DNA from: Bacteroides muris (ex Afrizal et al. 2022)
GTDB taxonomy: Bacteria > Bacteroidota > Bacteroidia > Bacteroidales > Bacteroidaceae
Direction of reading: 5' to 3'
DNA: 64,000 nt
Assembly (NCBI RefSeq): GCF_004793475.1
Contig: NZ_SRYZ01000013.1
Location: 22,076 to 86,075, forward strand
Both the position numbers and the translations under genes were made by a program. Positions 1 to 10,067 of this stretch are shown in pieces. The notes beneath the pieces were generated by a model that searched no databases, was not told where the DNA came from, and worked only from the letters and a program-made list of their open reading frames with translations. How positions within the stretch are numbered: position 1 is the stretch's first letter; every line of letters begins with the position of its first letter.

Positions 1-822
1 CTCCTGCCATTGCTCCACCATCGGAGCGAATACCTTGATGAGGATAGTCATCAGCACGAAGGCGGCAGAGCCTTTGGAGATGACACTCAGATAGGCTGTC
101 ACTGTGCTTGGAGCACCTTCGTAGACGTCTGCTGTCCAAAGATGGAAAGGCACCAGTGATATTTTGAATCCCATGCCGGAGAAAAAGAATACGAATGCCA
201 TGATTTGCAACGGGTCGCCGGTGAGGCGTGCCGGTATGTCGGCAAAGTAGAGGGTGCCTACCGTACCGTAAATCAAAGATAATCCGTATAGCAGCAATCC
301 GCTGGAGAACAGTGCCGTGAGAATATACTTGGCACCGGCCTCGGCAGAGTGGTGGCGGTATTTGTCGAAGGCAACCAGTGCTGCCATTGGGATGCTTGCT
401 GTCTCCAGTCCGATAAAGAATATCAGGAAGTGACCGGCGGAAATCATGAAGTACATGCCCAGCAAGGTGGAAAGTGTCAGAATGTAGAATTCACCTTGTT
501 TGATGGCAGTGTCCGGAAGGCGCATCCATTCGTGGGCCATCAGGAATACAATCAGTGTACCTATACTGAGGATGGATTTCACGATGCTCTGTATCGGCTG
601 GTTGTGATACATGCCGCCAAAGGCATCGGCCACAGGACCGGGAACGATGGTGATAAGTGTATGTATGGTCAGCAGAACAACTGGCAGCATTGTGTTCAGC
701 AACGGTTTGCCGTCATTCTTGTGTGCATCCGGACTCATGAAGAGGTCGGCGACAAAAAGGATGACGATGACCAATATCAGCGAAAGCTCTTCTTTGAGCA
801 GGAGGAATTGAGAATAATCCAT
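1..822 (-). CDS. nuoN: NADH-quinone oxidoreductase subunit N (3' part outside window)
   Basis: This is the last gene of the complex I operon. It encodes an antiporter-like, proton-pumping membrane subunit in the inner membrane. Only the first 274 codons are inside the window. The start was read on the minus strand at 822 ([13 protein letters not shown]). A histidine/glutamate segment followed by [15 protein letters not shown] (about residues 155-174) matches the conserved NuoN core, and the rest is a run of hydrophobic helices. It follows nuoM by about 40 bp with no terminator visible, so co-transcription is expected. The C-terminus cannot be judged. Confidence 0.93.
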   Translation of the reverse strand, partial: MDYSQFLLLKEELSLILVIVILFVADLFMSPDAHKNDGKPLLNTMLPVVLLTIHTLITIVPGPVADAFGGMYHNQPIQSIVKSILSIGTLIVFLMAHEWMRLPDTAIKQGEFYILTLSTLLGMYFMISAGHFLIFFIGLETASIPMAALVAFDKYRHHSAEAGAKYILTALFSSGLLLYGLSLIYGTVGTLYFADIPARLTGDPLQIMAFVFFFSGMGFKISLVPFHLWTADVYEGAPSTVTAYLSVISKGSAAFVLMTILIKVFAPMVEQWQE

Positions 823-861
823 GACTATGTATTTACTGTTTTACAATTTTCTGTTTACAAT

Positions 862-2340
862 TTACAGTGCATTGACTATCGGCAATACGCTGTCTCCGAT
901 CATGCCGCTAATCCACCATGGTGCCATACCGAGAGCGGCAACGCATGCAATGAGGATAATGACCGCTGTACGTTCATCCCAGGTAGCGTCGCTCAGGGTG
1001 AGGTGATGTTTGTTGGTGCAGGTTCCGTAGAGAATCTTTCCTATCAGTCGCAGGATATAGACTGCCGTAATCACGATGGAACTGCATGCAATGACTGTCC
1101 ACACACGGTGGAACGTATCGGGATGCTGGAACGAACCGGTGAAGATGGTCATTTCGGCAATGAAACCGCTGAGCCCGGGTAATCCCAGATTGGCAAGACC
1201 GGCAATTACATAGCAGACGGCTAGGAAAGGCATAATCTTCATCAGACCCGAGAGCTCGCGGACGTCACGCGTATGGGTACGTCCGTATATCATACCGATA
1301 AGGGCGAAGAACAAGGCTGTCATCAGTCCGTGAGAGAGCATCTGCAGAATGGCGCCCGTGCAAGCCGTCCGGTTCATCATCAGGATGGCGAACAACACCA
1401 GGCCGCAATGGCTGACGGAAGAGTAGGCATTGATATACTTCAGGTCGGTTTGCACACAAGCGGAGAATGCACCGTATACCACGGAGATTCCGGTAAGAAT
1501 GAGGAATATCCATCCCAGTTCCTGCGCAGCTTCGGGCATCAGATATATGGCTATGCGGAAACATCCGTAACCTCCCAACTTCATCAATACACCGGCATGG
1601 AGCATGGAAACGGCAGTCGGTGCGGAGGCGTGACCGTCGGGGCTCCATGTGTGGAACGGGAACAGAGCGCCCAGCACACCGAAACCCAAGAAGGTGAGAG
1701 GGAACCAGATACGTTGCTGTTCGATGGGGATATTGTGCATCTGTGCTATTTCCAATAGATTCATGGAGGTGGCTCCGGCACCGTAGTAGATACCCAGAAT
1801 ACCGATAAGCAGGAAGGCGGAGCCGCCCATCAACATCAGAGTCAGCTTCATGGCAGAGTACTCCTTGCGCCCCGACCCCCATACGCCGATAAGCAGGTAC
1901 ATGGGAATGAGGGCAACCTCGTAGAACATGAACATGGTGAACAGGTCTATCGAGATGAAGAATCCGAACACACCGATGGAAAGGAAGGTGAACCAAAGGA
2001 AATATTCTTTAGTCAGCGGTTGCAGCCTCCAGGAGGCGAATGTTCCGGTGAAGACAATGATGGCCGAAAGTAGCAGCATGGCTACCGAAATACCGTCTAC
2101 ACCTACCGAATAGTGGATGTTGAGTGCAGGATACCAGACCATGTCGGCACGGAACAGCATCTCGTCCGTGGCACCGGCGTGGCGTGCATGGAGGTACATC
2201 ACGGTCAATGCCGCAGAAAGAACCAGCAGAGCCGATGCACCGGTCACCATCACCGCACGTATTTGTGCGATGTTGCGGCTGAGCCAAAGACCCAGCAACA
2301 TCAGCAAGGGGATGAGAACAAATAATGATAAAAAGTTCAT
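862..2340 (-). CDS. nuoM: NADH-quinone oxidoreductase subunit M
   Basis: Antiporter-like proton-pumping subunit of complex I in the inner membrane, 492 residues, the usual length for the family. The helix carrying the conserved glutamate is visible (FMFYEVALIPMYLLIGVWG). So is the broken-helix region FPFHTWSPDGHASAPTAVS with the downstream lysine (MKLGGYG), both typical of NuoL/M/N proteins. It lies between nuoL and nuoN on the same strand with gaps of about 50 and 40 bp. The upstream gap contains a short repeat of the word TACGATTT. No odd features. Confidence 0.96.
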   Translation of the reverse strand: MNFLSLFVLIPLLMLLGLWLSRNIAQIRAVMVTGASALLVLSAALTVMYLHARHAGATDEMLFRADMVWYPALNIHYSVGVDGISVAMLLLSAIIVFTGTFASWRLQPLTKEYFLWFTFLSIGVFGFFISIDLFTMFMFYEVALIPMYLLIGVWGSGRKEYSAMKLTLMLMGGSAFLLIGILGIYYGAGATSMNLLEIAQMHNIPIEQQRIWFPLTFLGFGVLGALFPFHTWSPDGHASAPTAVSMLHAGVLMKLGGYGCFRIAIYLMPEAAQELGWIFLILTGISVVYGAFSACVQTDLKYINAYSSVSHCGLVLFAILMMNRTACTGAILQMLSHGLMTALFFALIGMIYGRTHTRDVRELSGLMKIMPFLAVCYVIAGLANLGLPGLSGFIAEMTIFTGSFQHPDTFHRVWTVIACSSIVITAVYILRLIGKILYGTCTNKHHLTLSDATWDERTAVIILIACVAALGMAPWWISGMIGDSVLPIVNAL

Positions 2341-2342
2341 CT

Positions 2343-2383
2343 TTATATTTACGATTTAACGATTTGCGATTTACGATTGAAAA
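2343..2383. repeat. short TACGATTT intergenic repeat
   Basis: The nuoL-nuoM gap holds three to four imperfect copies of the words ATTTACGATTT and GATTTGCGATTT. The same words recur as a larger inverted repeat between tatA and tatC in this window. I see no coding role. Confidence 0.5.
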
Positions 2384-2391
2384 ATCTCGGG

Positions 2392-4338
2392 TTATAGCAA
2401 TAGCAACAGTATCAGTGCCAGCGTGCCCAGCAAGAATACAAATGTATATTGCTGGATGCGTCCGCTCTGCAGACCGCGTATCTCGTCACTGATAGCCTCG
2501 GCACTCCAGGCAAGGAAGTTGAAGAAGCCGTCCACCACATGGCGGTCCCACCAGGCGATGGGGCGGCAAATGCAGCCGAAGATGATGCGGTGGGTGACGA
2601 ACTGGTAGGCCTCGTCCAGATAGAAGCGGTGGTAAGCAGCCGTCCACAAGCCTTTGAAACGGCGTGCCAGCGCATTGGCAACGGGCTGCCGGCTACCTGC
2701 ATAGATGTAGGTGGCGATGGCGATGGAAATCACTGCTGCGACAATACTCGTACCTGCCACACTCCAATCCCGATGGATGCTATATGTCGTGCCGTTGGCA
2801 GAGATGAAGTGGCCGAAAGGAATGAAACCGGCGACTATCGTAACTACAGCCAAGAGCATCAGGGGCAGGGTCATCGCCAGCGGACTCTCGTGGGGGTGAG
2901 GCACGTGGCTGTCGCTTACATCGCTTGCCGACTGTTGCCCGGGCGCTAAGCCTCCGCTTGCCGACTTTTGTCCCGGCTCCGAGCCGGCCCAGAAGATACC
3001 GTAGTAGAGGCGGAACATATAGAATGCTGTCATACCTGCAATCACTGTCATAATCCATCCCATGGTGGAACTGAACCGGAAGCAGGCCGTCAGGATTTCA
3101 TCTTTGGAGAAGAATCCTGAGAACGGCGGGATGCCTGCGATGGCGAGACACGCGATGAGGAATGTGATATGCGTGACGGGCATATACTTCCGCAGTCCGC
3201 CCATGGCAGACATCTCGTTACTGTGTACGGCATGGATGATGCTGCCCGCTCCGAGGAACAGCAATGCCTTGAACATGGCGTGTGTGAACAGGTGGAACAT
3301 GCTTGCCATGTAGCCCAGTCCTCCTTCGTGCGGGTCGGCTGATGTACATACCCCCAGCGCCACCATCATGAAGCCGATTTGGGAGATGGTGGAGAATGCC
3401 AGTACACGCTTGATGTCGCTCTGCACACATGCCACACTGGCGGCATAGAATGCCGTGAAGGCTCCTACGTATGCCACGATGTGCAGCACGCCGGGAGCAT
3501 ATTCTATGAACAACGGGAACATGCGTGCCACCAGATAGACACCTGCAACTACCATTGTAGCGGCGTGAATTAGTGCACTGACCGGCGTAGGGCCTTCCAT
3601 GGCATCGGGCAACCAAATGTGCAGCGGGAACATGGCACTCTTTCCGGCACCACCGATGAACATCAGTCCCAAGGCAAGCGGAATCATTGCCGCCCCCCCC
3701 TTTGCCAGCGCCATCTCACTGGGGCTGAAGGTGTATGTACCGGCATAATATCCATAGACAAGGATGCCTATAAGGAACCCCAGGTCGGCAAAACGGGTAA
3801 CAATAAACGCTTTCTTCGAAGCGGCAATGGCTGCGGGCTTCGTATAGTAGAAGCCAATCAGCAGATAGGAGGATACGCCCACCAACTCCCAGAAAAGATA
3901 CATCTGGAAGATGTTCGTTGCAACTACCAGTCCGAGCATGGACATGGTGAAGAGTGATAGGAAGGCGTAGTAGCGCTGGAAACCGCGTTCGCCCTTCATG
4001 TAGCCGAAAGAGTATATGTGTACCAGCAGCGAAACGGTGCTGATGACCACGAGCATCATGACCGAAATCGGGTCGAGCAGAATGCCCATGTCGATGCTGA
4101 GGCTTTCTGTGAAGGGCAGCCATTTGAAGTTATAGGGCGTCAGTGTCTCGTACGTACCGTCGGCAAGGCGGGGAGCGCTGAAGTACATTCCTGCGGTGAG
4201 ATAGGAAAGCACTGCGACCACACCCAATGCCACAGTTCCGATAAGTCCGGCAGTGCGGTGTGACATCCATTTACCTCCAAGCCCCAGAGCGAGGAAAGAG
4301 AGGAAAGGGAGTAGAAGGATTAATATTGTATATTCCAT
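2392..4338 (-). CDS. nuoL: NADH-quinone oxidoreductase subunit L
   Basis: Largest antiporter-like subunit of complex I, with the long lateral helix at its C-terminus. The ATG at 4338 (MEYTILILLLPFLSF) is preferred over one six codons upstream because it begins directly at the first membrane helix. Conserved signatures include FWELVGVSSYLLIGFYY with the key Glu, and LPDAMEGPTPVSALIHAATM. Two oddities lie in the gene. A loop of about 35 residues near residue 460 contains an imperfect tandem duplication (SASGGLAPGQQSASD area, about 2920-2986). A run of eight G (coding strand; C at 3693-3700) encodes Lys-Gly-Gly-Ala. The reading frame is intact through both. Confidence 0.96.
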   Translation of the reverse strand: MEYTILILLLPFLSFLALGLGGKWMSHRTAGLIGTVALGVVAVLSYLTAGMYFSAPRLADGTYETLTPYNFKWLPFTESLSIDMGILLDPISVMMLVVISTVSLLVHIYSFGYMKGERGFQRYYAFLSLFTMSMLGLVVATNIFQMYLFWELVGVSSYLLIGFYYTKPAAIAASKKAFIVTRFADLGFLIGILVYGYYAGTYTFSPSEMALAKGGAAMIPLALGLMFIGGAGKSAMFPLHIWLPDAMEGPTPVSALIHAATMVVAGVYLVARMFPLFIEYAPGVLHIVAYVGAFTAFYAASVACVQSDIKRVLAFSTISQIGFMMVALGVCTSADPHEGGLGYMASMFHLFTHAMFKALLFLGAGSIIHAVHSNEMSAMGGLRKYMPVTHITFLIACLAIAGIPPFSGFFSKDEILTACFRFSSTMGWIMTVIAGMTAFYMFRLYYGIFWAGSEPGQKSASGGLAPGQQSASDVSDSHVPHPHESPLAMTLPLMLLAVVTIVAGFIPFGHFISANGTTYSIHRDWSVAGTSIVAAVISIAIATYIYAGSRQPVANALARRFKGLWTAAYHRFYLDEAYQFVTHRIIFGCICRPIAWWDRHVVDGFFNFLAWSAEAISDEIRGLQSGRIQQYTFVFLLGTLALILLLLL

Positions 4339-4396
4339 ATATACTATGTTTATCAATTATTACTATTCAAGAAACATTGCTTGACGGCTTTTGCTC

Positions 4397-4696
4397 TTAC
4401 CATTTCATCTTATCCAGTTTGTTCACCTGGATGCTGCGGATGTTACGGTAGATGTTGATCATGATGGCAATGGCCACAGCCGTTTCGGCGGCCGAGATGG
4501 CGATGGAGAATAAAGAGAAGAAATATCCCTCCAGGCCTCCGGGAAACAAGAAACGGTTGAACACCGCGAAATTGATGTCCGTGGCATTCAGTATCAGCTC
4601 GATGCTGATAAGTATCGCCAGTGTGTTGCGGCGGGTGAAGAATCCGTAGATGCCTGCGAAGAACATGATAGCCGAAACTATCAGATAATATTCCAT
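4397..4696 (-). CDS. nuoK: NADH-quinone oxidoreductase subunit K
   Basis: Small three-helix membrane subunit of complex I, MrpC-like, about 100 residues. The family signature is present: a glutamate in LISIELILNATDINF and a second in the last helix (SAAETAVAIAIMI). The start MEYYLIVSAIMFF is preferred; an in-frame ATG three codons upstream (4705) is also possible. The gene lies just downstream of nuoJ and upstream of nuoL, the usual order. Confidence 0.95.
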   Translation of the reverse strand: MEYYLIVSAIMFFAGIYGFFTRRNTLAILISIELILNATDINFAVFNRFLFPGGLEGYFFSLFSIAISAAETAVAIAIMINIYRNIRSIQVNKLDKMKW

Positions 4697-4710
4697 GTGT
4701 ATCATAATTC

Positions 4711-5223
4711 CTATCTTTTACGTGCTATTAATAATCCGCCTACGATACATGCCAACAATAGTATGCTGACAGCTTCGAAGGGAAGCAGATAACCATATTT
4801 GTCACCGCTCAGCATGTGGTGGCCGATGGTTTTGATGTTCACCTCCAAAGGTTCCACGTCGGTGGTGGCAATGAATTTATGCTTTAAAGTGATGAATACT
4901 ACGATAATGGCACCGCCCACGGTGGCACCCAGTCCGGCAAGGAATCTGCTGCGCTTTAACTTTTCAATGATATCGCCTTCGCCACTGGTAAGTAGTATGG
5001 AGAAGACGTAAAGTACCACGATACCGCCTGCATAGACCATAATCTGCACGGAGCCGAGGAAGGTGTAACCCAGCAGGAAGTAGATGCCTGCCGTACCGAA
5101 AAGCACGAACAGCAGGTAGGTGGCTGAGCGCACCATGCGGTGAGTCGTTACCGTCAAAATGGAAAATACGGTGATAAAAGCCGCAAGGAAGTAGAATACT
5201 ACTGTTTCAAGAGTTATTTCCAT
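4711..5223 (-). CDS. nuoJ: NADH-quinone oxidoreductase subunit J
   Basis: Complex I membrane subunit of 170 residues with five predicted helices. The third helix carries the family's glycine-rich segment next to a tyrosine (LGSVQIMVYAGGIVVLYVF), which forms the pi-bulge helix linking quinone chemistry to proton channels in known structures. It sits between nuoI and nuoK on the minus strand with short gaps. The final residues (GGLLIARKR) end in a basic cytoplasmic tail, as is usual. Confidence 0.95.
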   Translation of the reverse strand: MEITLETVVFYFLAAFITVFSILTVTTHRMVRSATYLLFVLFGTAGIYFLLGYTFLGSVQIMVYAGGIVVLYVFSILLTSGEGDIIEKLKRSRFLAGLGATVGGAIIVVFITLKHKFIATTDVEPLEVNIKTIGHHMLSGDKYGYLLPFEAVSILLLACIVGGLLIARKR

Positions 5224-5253
5224 GTTGTTTAATTACAAATTACTATTTACGAA

Positions 5254-5757
5254 TTACTTTGTTGTCTCTTCTTTGGGAGCGGTTGTTTTCTTTTTTTCTT
5301 CTACGTGGCTGCCCGGACGGTTCAGTGTGATGACCAGTTTCGTGCGGTCGAACACTGCATGCTCAAAGTTCTGGTCGAACGTGATGGCATCGTGAGGGCA
5401 GGCATTTACACAGAGTTGGCAGAACATGCACGAACCGAGGTCATACTCGTACTTTGCCAGTATCTTCTTTTTCTTGCCGTCTTCCGTTTCAACCATCTCT
5501 CCGGTCACCTTGATGGTATCGTTGGGGCAAGCCATCTGGCACAAGCCGCAAGCCACGCACCGATGCTCATTTTCGTCATTATGGCGCATGGTCAGCGTGC
5601 CACGGAAACGGTCGGAGAGTTTCAATGTCGCGCGGTTTTCCGGATATTGTTCGGTGGTCTTTTTGCGGCAGAATACGATCATGGTGGTTTTCATGCCTGT
5701 CAGCAGAGAGGTGATGCCATGTATGAGTCTGCCGATATAAGAGTGATTGTCTTTCAT
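5254..5757 (-). CDS. nuoI: NADH-quinone oxidoreductase subunit I, 2x[4Fe-4S]
   Basis: Peripheral-arm ferredoxin-like subunit that passes electrons through clusters N6a and N6b towards NuoB. Two complete CxxCxxCxxxCP motifs are visible: Cys67/70/73/77 (CVACGLCQMACP) and Cys110/113/116/120 (CMFCQLCVNACP). The 167 residues include a lysine/glutamate/threonine-rich tail. It is flanked by nuoH upstream and nuoJ downstream. No defects are seen. Confidence 0.96.
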   Translation of the reverse strand: MKDNHSYIGRLIHGITSLLTGMKTTMIVFCRKKTTEQYPENRATLKLSDRFRGTLTMRHNDENEHRCVACGLCQMACPNDTIKVTGEMVETEDGKKKKILAKYEYDLGSCMFCQLCVNACPHDAITFDQNFEHAVFDRTKLVITLNRPGSHVEEKKKTTAPKEETTK

Positions 5758-5814
5758 TATTTTTATCTTTATTGAAATTGTCCGTAAGGAAATCTTGCTC
5801 CGGTGCTACACCGG

Positions 5815-6891
5815 TTAGAAATGCAACTTGAATACTACAATTAATACCATCAAAATCAAGTTCACCATGGAGATGGGTACCAGGTACTTCCACTCCAGAT
5901 TCAGAATCTGGTCGATACGCAGGCGGGGGAAGGTCCACTTTATCCACATCAGCAGAAAGACGACAAAGAAGGCCTTTCCGAAGAACCATATGAATCCAGG
6001 GATGTAATCCATCATTGCGTTGAAGCCGTCCAGGCCTGCGATGTGGAGCGGCATCCAGCCTCCTAAAAAGATGGTGGCGGCCACGGAAGCTACGATAAAC
6101 AGATTTAAATACTCTGCCAGATAGAAGAAGCCGAAGCCCATACCACTGTACTCCGTGTGGTATCCGGCTGTCAATTCACTCTCGGCTTCGGGCAGGTCGA
6201 AGGGACCACGGTTGGTTTCCGCATTTCCGGCAATGAGGTAGATGATGAAGGCTATCAATGCAGGGATATGTCCTTTGAAGATGAACCAGCTGTCAGCCTG
6301 TCCTTCTACGATTTCGGAGAACTGCATGGTTCCCATCAATACCACCATTGTCAGTATGCTCAATCCGCAGGACAATTCGTAACTGACAATCTGCGCACCG
6401 CTTCGCATGGAGCCAATCAGCGAGAATTTGTTGTTGGAACTCCAGCCTGCCAGCAGGATACCCACTACGCCGATGCTCGACGTAGCCAGCAGGAAGAAGG
6501 CTCCTACATTGAAGTCCAATACCTCCAATCCCTTGTTGACGGGCAAGCAGGCAAATGTCAGGAAAGAAGCGATGATTACCATGAACGGTGCCAGGTTGTA
6601 GAGGAACCGGTCAGAGAATTTCAGGTCAATGATTTCCTTTGTCAACATCTTGATGACATCGCAAGGCACCTGGAGCAATCCCCATTTCCCTACGCGCATC
6701 GGACCGAGGCGGCATTGGAAAAAGGCGCATATCTTACGCTCCATGTAAATCAGGATGATGGCAAGCACGGCATACATCAAGATGATGCATACGCCAATCA
6801 CCACGCACTCGAGGAATATCGCCAGACCTTCCGGCATCAGGGAAGTCAGCAACTGGTGTATCCAGTTGGTTACTATACTAAAGTCAAACAT
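5815..6891 (-). CDS. nuoH: NADH-quinone oxidoreductase subunit H
   Basis: Membrane subunit that forms the entry of the quinone chamber of complex I, about 358 residues with eight or more helices. The family signature [20 protein letters not shown] is intact, as is the N-terminal [12 protein letters not shown] loop. An ATG four codons upstream (6903) would overlap the end of nuoCD; the ATG at 6891 ([15 protein letters not shown]) lies right after the nuoCD stop region, so it is taken as the start. Translation of the two genes is probably coupled. Confidence 0.95.
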   Translation of the reverse strand: MFDFSIVTNWIHQLLTSLMPEGLAIFLECVVIGVCIILMYAVLAIILIYMERKICAFFQCRLGPMRVGKWGLLQVPCDVIKMLTKEIIDLKFSDRFLYNLAPFMVIIASFLTFACLPVNKGLEVLDFNVGAFFLLATSSIGVVGILLAGWSSNNKFSLIGSMRSGAQIVSYELSCGLSILTMVVLMGTMQFSEIVEGQADSWFIFKGHIPALIAFIIYLIAGNAETNRGPFDLPEAESELTAGYHTEYSGMGFGFFYLAEYLNLFIVASVAATIFLGGWMPLHIAGLDGFNAMMDYIPGFIWFFGKAFFVVFLLMWIKWTFPRLRIDQILNLEWKYLVPISMVNLILMVLIVVFKLHF

Positions 6892-6892
6892 A

Positions 6893-8482
6893 CTATCTAT
6901 CAATATCTGGTACTACATAATCCAATGTTCCGCCAATGGCAATAAGGTCGGCGATTTTAGCTCCGCGGCAAATGGTGTTTACGGTCGATACCAATGGCAA
7001 GCCCGTACTGCGGAAATGCAGGCGGTAAGGCATCTTGTCGCCGTGGCTTTCGAGGAAGACGCCGAACTCACCGCGGCTGCCTTCCACGGCTGCATAATAA
7101 GTGCCTTCCGGTACTCGGATAATTGGTTTCATCTTTTCCTGATAGGCTCCTTCCGGGATGTTGTCTATCAGTTGCTCGATAATCTTCAAGCTTTCCAGAA
7201 TCTCATCCATACGGATAAGGTAGCGTGCCCATGAATCGCCTTCGGTGCGGACGATTTCTTTGAAGTCCACCTTGTCATATACGGCATACGGCATCCGCTT
7301 GCGCACGTCGCACGCCCATCCGCTGGCACGCCCCGTACCTCCGGTGGCTCCGAAGGCAATGGCGTCTTCCCGTGAGAGTATGCCTACGCCTTTCAGACGT
7401 TGCCGGGCAATGATGTTTCCGGTGAATACATCGTGATATTCGTGCAAGATACCGCGAAGGTAGGGGATGAATTCTTTCACTTTCTTTACGAAGCCGGGAG
7501 CGATGTCTGCCTGCACACCTCCGATGGTGTTATAGTTCATGATGAGGCGTCCGCCGCAAGTCTCCTCAAAGATGTCGAGTATCTTTTCGCGGTCGCGGAA
7601 ACCGTAGAAGAAGGCGGTTAATGCCCCCAGGTCCATGGCAAGGCAAGAATAGAACAGCAAGTGGGAGTCTATTCGTTGCAATTCGTCCATGATGGTACGT
7701 ATGTACTGTACGCGCTCGCTTACTTCCACGCCCATTGCCTTTTCGATGCACATGCACAAGGCATGGCGGTTCTGATGTGCGCCCAGATAGTCCAGACGGT
7801 CGGTCAAGGCCAAGGTTTGCGGATAAGTCAGACTTTCGCACATCTTCTCGATACCCCGATGGATGTAGCCGCAGTTGGCATCAATCTTGCTGATGTTTTC
7901 ACCCTCCAATGACACGCGGAAACGCATGACACCGTGTGTGGCAGGGTGTTGGGGACCGATGTTCACAACATATTCTTCATCACCGAATAGTTGTAGCTCT
8001 TTATTTTTAACGCTACCGTCCGGGTTCAGTTTCAACTCCGTGGTGGTATCAATAGTTTCTTCGTTGTCCATGCGCAACGGGTTGTCCTTCTCCGGATCGT
8101 TGTCTTTGCGCATGGGATAGCCTACCCAGTCATTGCGCAGATAGAGGCGGCGCATATCCGGATGGCCGATGAAGACGATGCCGTAGAAATCGTAAACTTC
8201 GCGTTCATTAAAATCCGCAGCTTTCCAAATGTCGCTGACGGAAGGAAGTTCGGGGCATTCCCGGTTCAGAGTGGCGGTGCGTATTGCTACCCGTTTGCCG
8301 GTAACAGTAGACTCCAGCAGGTAGACCACGCCAAGTCCACGGGGAGTGTCCGGTGCATCTTTTTCATCGGGCATTCCCCAGTCCATACCGCTGAGGCATT
8401 CCAGAAAGTCCATCTGTTCCTCTTTTCGCAGACGCAGCATCTCGTCGTGCAGGGCTGAGGGTTCTATGTATTTTATTTCCAT
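6893..8482 (-). CDS. nuoCD: Fused NADH-quinone oxidoreductase subunits C and D
   Basis: One 529-residue protein joins the NuoC-like domain (about residues 1-150, with [20 protein letters not shown]) to the 49-kDa NuoD domain (about 160-529, beginning [17 protein letters not shown]). NuoD forms the quinone site with NuoB. The C-D fusion is known in Bacteroidetes and some enterobacteria. The linker of about 25 residues is acidic and poorly conserved. It lies between nuoB and nuoH. Confidence 0.96.
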   Translation of the reverse strand: MEIKYIEPSALHDEMLRLRKEEQMDFLECLSGMDWGMPDEKDAPDTPRGLGVVYLLESTVTGKRVAIRTATLNRECPELPSVSDIWKAADFNEREVYDFYGIVFIGHPDMRRLYLRNDWVGYPMRKDNDPEKDNPLRMDNEETIDTTTELKLNPDGSVKNKELQLFGDEEYVVNIGPQHPATHGVMRFRVSLEGENISKIDANCGYIHRGIEKMCESLTYPQTLALTDRLDYLGAHQNRHALCMCIEKAMGVEVSERVQYIRTIMDELQRIDSHLLFYSCLAMDLGALTAFFYGFRDREKILDIFEETCGGRLIMNYNTIGGVQADIAPGFVKKVKEFIPYLRGILHEYHDVFTGNIIARQRLKGVGILSREDAIAFGATGGTGRASGWACDVRKRMPYAVYDKVDFKEIVRTEGDSWARYLIRMDEILESLKIIEQLIDNIPEGAYQEKMKPIIRVPEGTYYAAVEGSRGEFGVFLESHGDKMPYRLHFRSTGLPLVSTVNTICRGAKIADLIAIGGTLDYVVPDIDR

Positions 8483-8540
8483 AATTATAAAAAAAGGTGG
8501 TAACGTTGTAAGGTGATAATGTTGTCACATTACTACTCTA

Positions 8541-9140
8541 TCACATTAGTATTTCCTCTTCCGGCTTTTCTTCTTTTCTGTTTACTCCACCGAAGTATTT
8601 CTCGATTTTCACTTTACGTTGCAATTGCATCATGCCATAGTAGAATGCCTCCGGACGGGGAGGGCAACCGGGAATGTAGACATCTACAGGCAGAATCTTG
8701 TCCACACCGTTCACCACATGATAGGATTTCTTGAACGGGCCTCCACTGACGGCACAGCCGCCTACGGCTATTACATATTTGGGGTCGGCCATCTGGTCGT
8801 AAAGACGTTTCAGAACGGGAGCCATCTTATTGGTTATTGTTCCGCAAACCATAATCATGTCTGCCTGGCGCGGGCTGGCGCGGGCTACCTCGAACCCGAA
8901 GCGAGCCATGTCGTAGCGGGCTGCACCGAGAGCCATGAATTCGATACCGCAACAGCTGGTTGCAAACGTAAGAGGCCACAGCGAGTTGCTGCGTCCCCAG
9001 TTGACGAAATCGTCCAGTACGCCAAGGGCGACATTGGCGCCTCCGGCATTAAGTTCCCGAACCAGTTTCTCCAACGTTTCGTTGTCTGTAAACTCTTCAT
9101 AAGGGATAGATTTGATTTTCGGTTTCTTTGTTACTTCCAT
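8541..9140 (-). CDS. nuoB: NADH-quinone oxidoreductase subunit B, cluster N2
   Basis: Carries the terminal [4Fe-4S] cluster N2 that reduces quinone. Ligand cysteines are visible at 63-64 ([12 protein letters not shown]), 129 (GGCAVSGG) and 159 ([11 protein letters not shown]). At 199 residues it has the usual core plus a charged tail ([13 protein letters not shown]). Its start overlaps the end of nuoA by 10 bp, implying translational coupling. Confidence 0.96.
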   Translation of the reverse strand: MEVTKKPKIKSIPYEEFTDNETLEKLVRELNAGGANVALGVLDDFVNWGRSNSLWPLTFATSCCGIEFMALGAARYDMARFGFEVARASPRQADMIMVCGTITNKMAPVLKRLYDQMADPKYVIAVGGCAVSGGPFKKSYHVVNGVDKILPVDVYIPGCPPRPEAFYYGMMQLQRKVKIEKYFGGVNRKEEKPEEEILM

Positions 9141-9481
9141 TCCAAAGCTCCTTTCCTCCAGGCATAAGCAAGGCCCAGAATCAATATAATCAGGAAAAAT
9201 AAAATGCTGAAAAGTCCTGCCACACCAAGCTCACGGGTGATGACTGCCCAAGGGAACAGAAATACCGTTTCCACTTCGAACATCAGGAACAAGATGGCAA
9301 ACAGATAGTAACCTACCCGGAATTGCATCCACGATTTACCGCGGGTAGGGATACCACACTCGTACGGCTCCATCTTCTGTGCATTGTACGAACGGGGTGC
9401 TATCGCATTGGAGAGCGCGATGACGATACCCACGAAAGCGATTGCCGTCAATAAGACGACCACTAACAAAGTAAAGTTCAT
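9131..9481 (-). CDS. nuoA: NADH-quinone oxidoreductase subunit A
   Basis: First gene of the complex I operon, 116 residues with three membrane helices. The conserved loop [21 protein letters not shown] matches the NuoA signature, in which the cysteine lines the quinone tunnel. No nuoE, nuoF or nuoG lies upstream or downstream, so the NADH-oxidising module is absent from this operon, as known for Bacteroides. The operon may share a promoter with the small gene upstream, because the gap is only 111 bp. Confidence 0.95.
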   Translation of the reverse strand: MNFTLLVVVLLTAIAFVGIVIALSNAIAPRSYNAQKMEPYECGIPTRGKSWMQFRVGYYLFAILFLMFEVETVFLFPWAVITRELGVAGLFSILFFLIILILGLAYAWRKGALEWK

Positions 9482-9592
9482 AAACCTGATAAGATTTTAG
9501 ATATATAATAATAGATACATCGCACCGGAGGACAAAACCTCTGATTTGTTGTCCGGCGAGGTCAGGGGCAAGCGTCTGCGCTTGCAGGCCTT

Positions 9593-9964
9593 CTAAATGA
9601 TAATCTTTCTTAGCCCGAACACGTAATAATTCGCGTCGGGTACGGGATGAGGAGACAGATTCAACAAACGGTCGCATTCCGGTGCATAGGCATGCTGCTG
9701 CATCTTGTAGATGTACATGCGCAGGAGTACGCTTTTGTTGGTTGGTACTTGCGTATGGTCTACATGTTCTATGCAGAGGGAGTTTGGTGAAAACAAGTCG
9801 TAGAACTTCTGGACTGCTTGTTGGGTGGTAGGAGCTTGTGACAGCGTACAGCATTCTGCTTGTCGGGTGGCAGGAACGCACAAAATATCTGCAGCTCCGG
9901 TTGCACTGTCGTGCAATAGGGCTGCAAAGATTATGATTAAACAGTATTTAATGCATTGCTTCAT
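9593..9964 (-). CDS. Small secreted protein of unknown function
   Basis: A 123-residue protein that I do not recognise. It begins with a clear signal peptide (MKQCIKYCLIIIFAALLHDSATGA), followed by a hydrophilic, cysteine-containing domain (Cys at about 29, 38, 39, 64 and 97). A TATCTTTG box precedes it by about 25 bp. It is read in the same direction as nuoA and lies 111 bp upstream of it, so it could be the first cistron of the nuo transcript. No membrane segment follows the signal peptide, so periplasmic or secreted localisation is inferred. Confidence 0.65.
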   Translation of the reverse strand: MKQCIKYCLIIIFAALLHDSATGAADILCVPATRQAECCTLSQAPTTQQAVQKFYDLFSPNSLCIEHVDHTQVPTNKSVLLRMYIYKMQQHAYAPECDRLLNLSPHPVPDANYYVFGLRKIII

Positions 9965-9989
9965 ACCACAATTCTCTCTTTCAAGGACG

Positions 9990-9997
9990 CAAAGATA
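9990..9997 (-). promoter_or_regulatory. Bacteroides -7 element (TATCTTTG)
   Basis: Read on the minus strand this is TATCTTTG, a match to the Bacteroides -7 consensus TAnnTTTG. It lies about 25 bp upstream of the small secreted protein gene and possibly drives the nuo operon too. No convincing -33 TTTG is seen. Confidence 0.5.
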
Positions 9998-10067
9998 TAA
10001 TAAGTATTGTTCAATTTGCTATCCCCGCATAACAAAAAATGATTATTTTTACACTTTTTATCCTAAA

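Noticed and set aside
349..1182. Plus-strand open frame of 277 codons over nuoN/nuoM
   Set aside because: Antisense shadow of two genuine complex I genes; composition is rich in His, Cys and Gln and matches no family.
9131..9481. Missing nuoEFG as a sign of operon damage
   Set aside because: Absence of the NADH module is the known normal state of complex I in Bacteroides, so it is not a local deletion.
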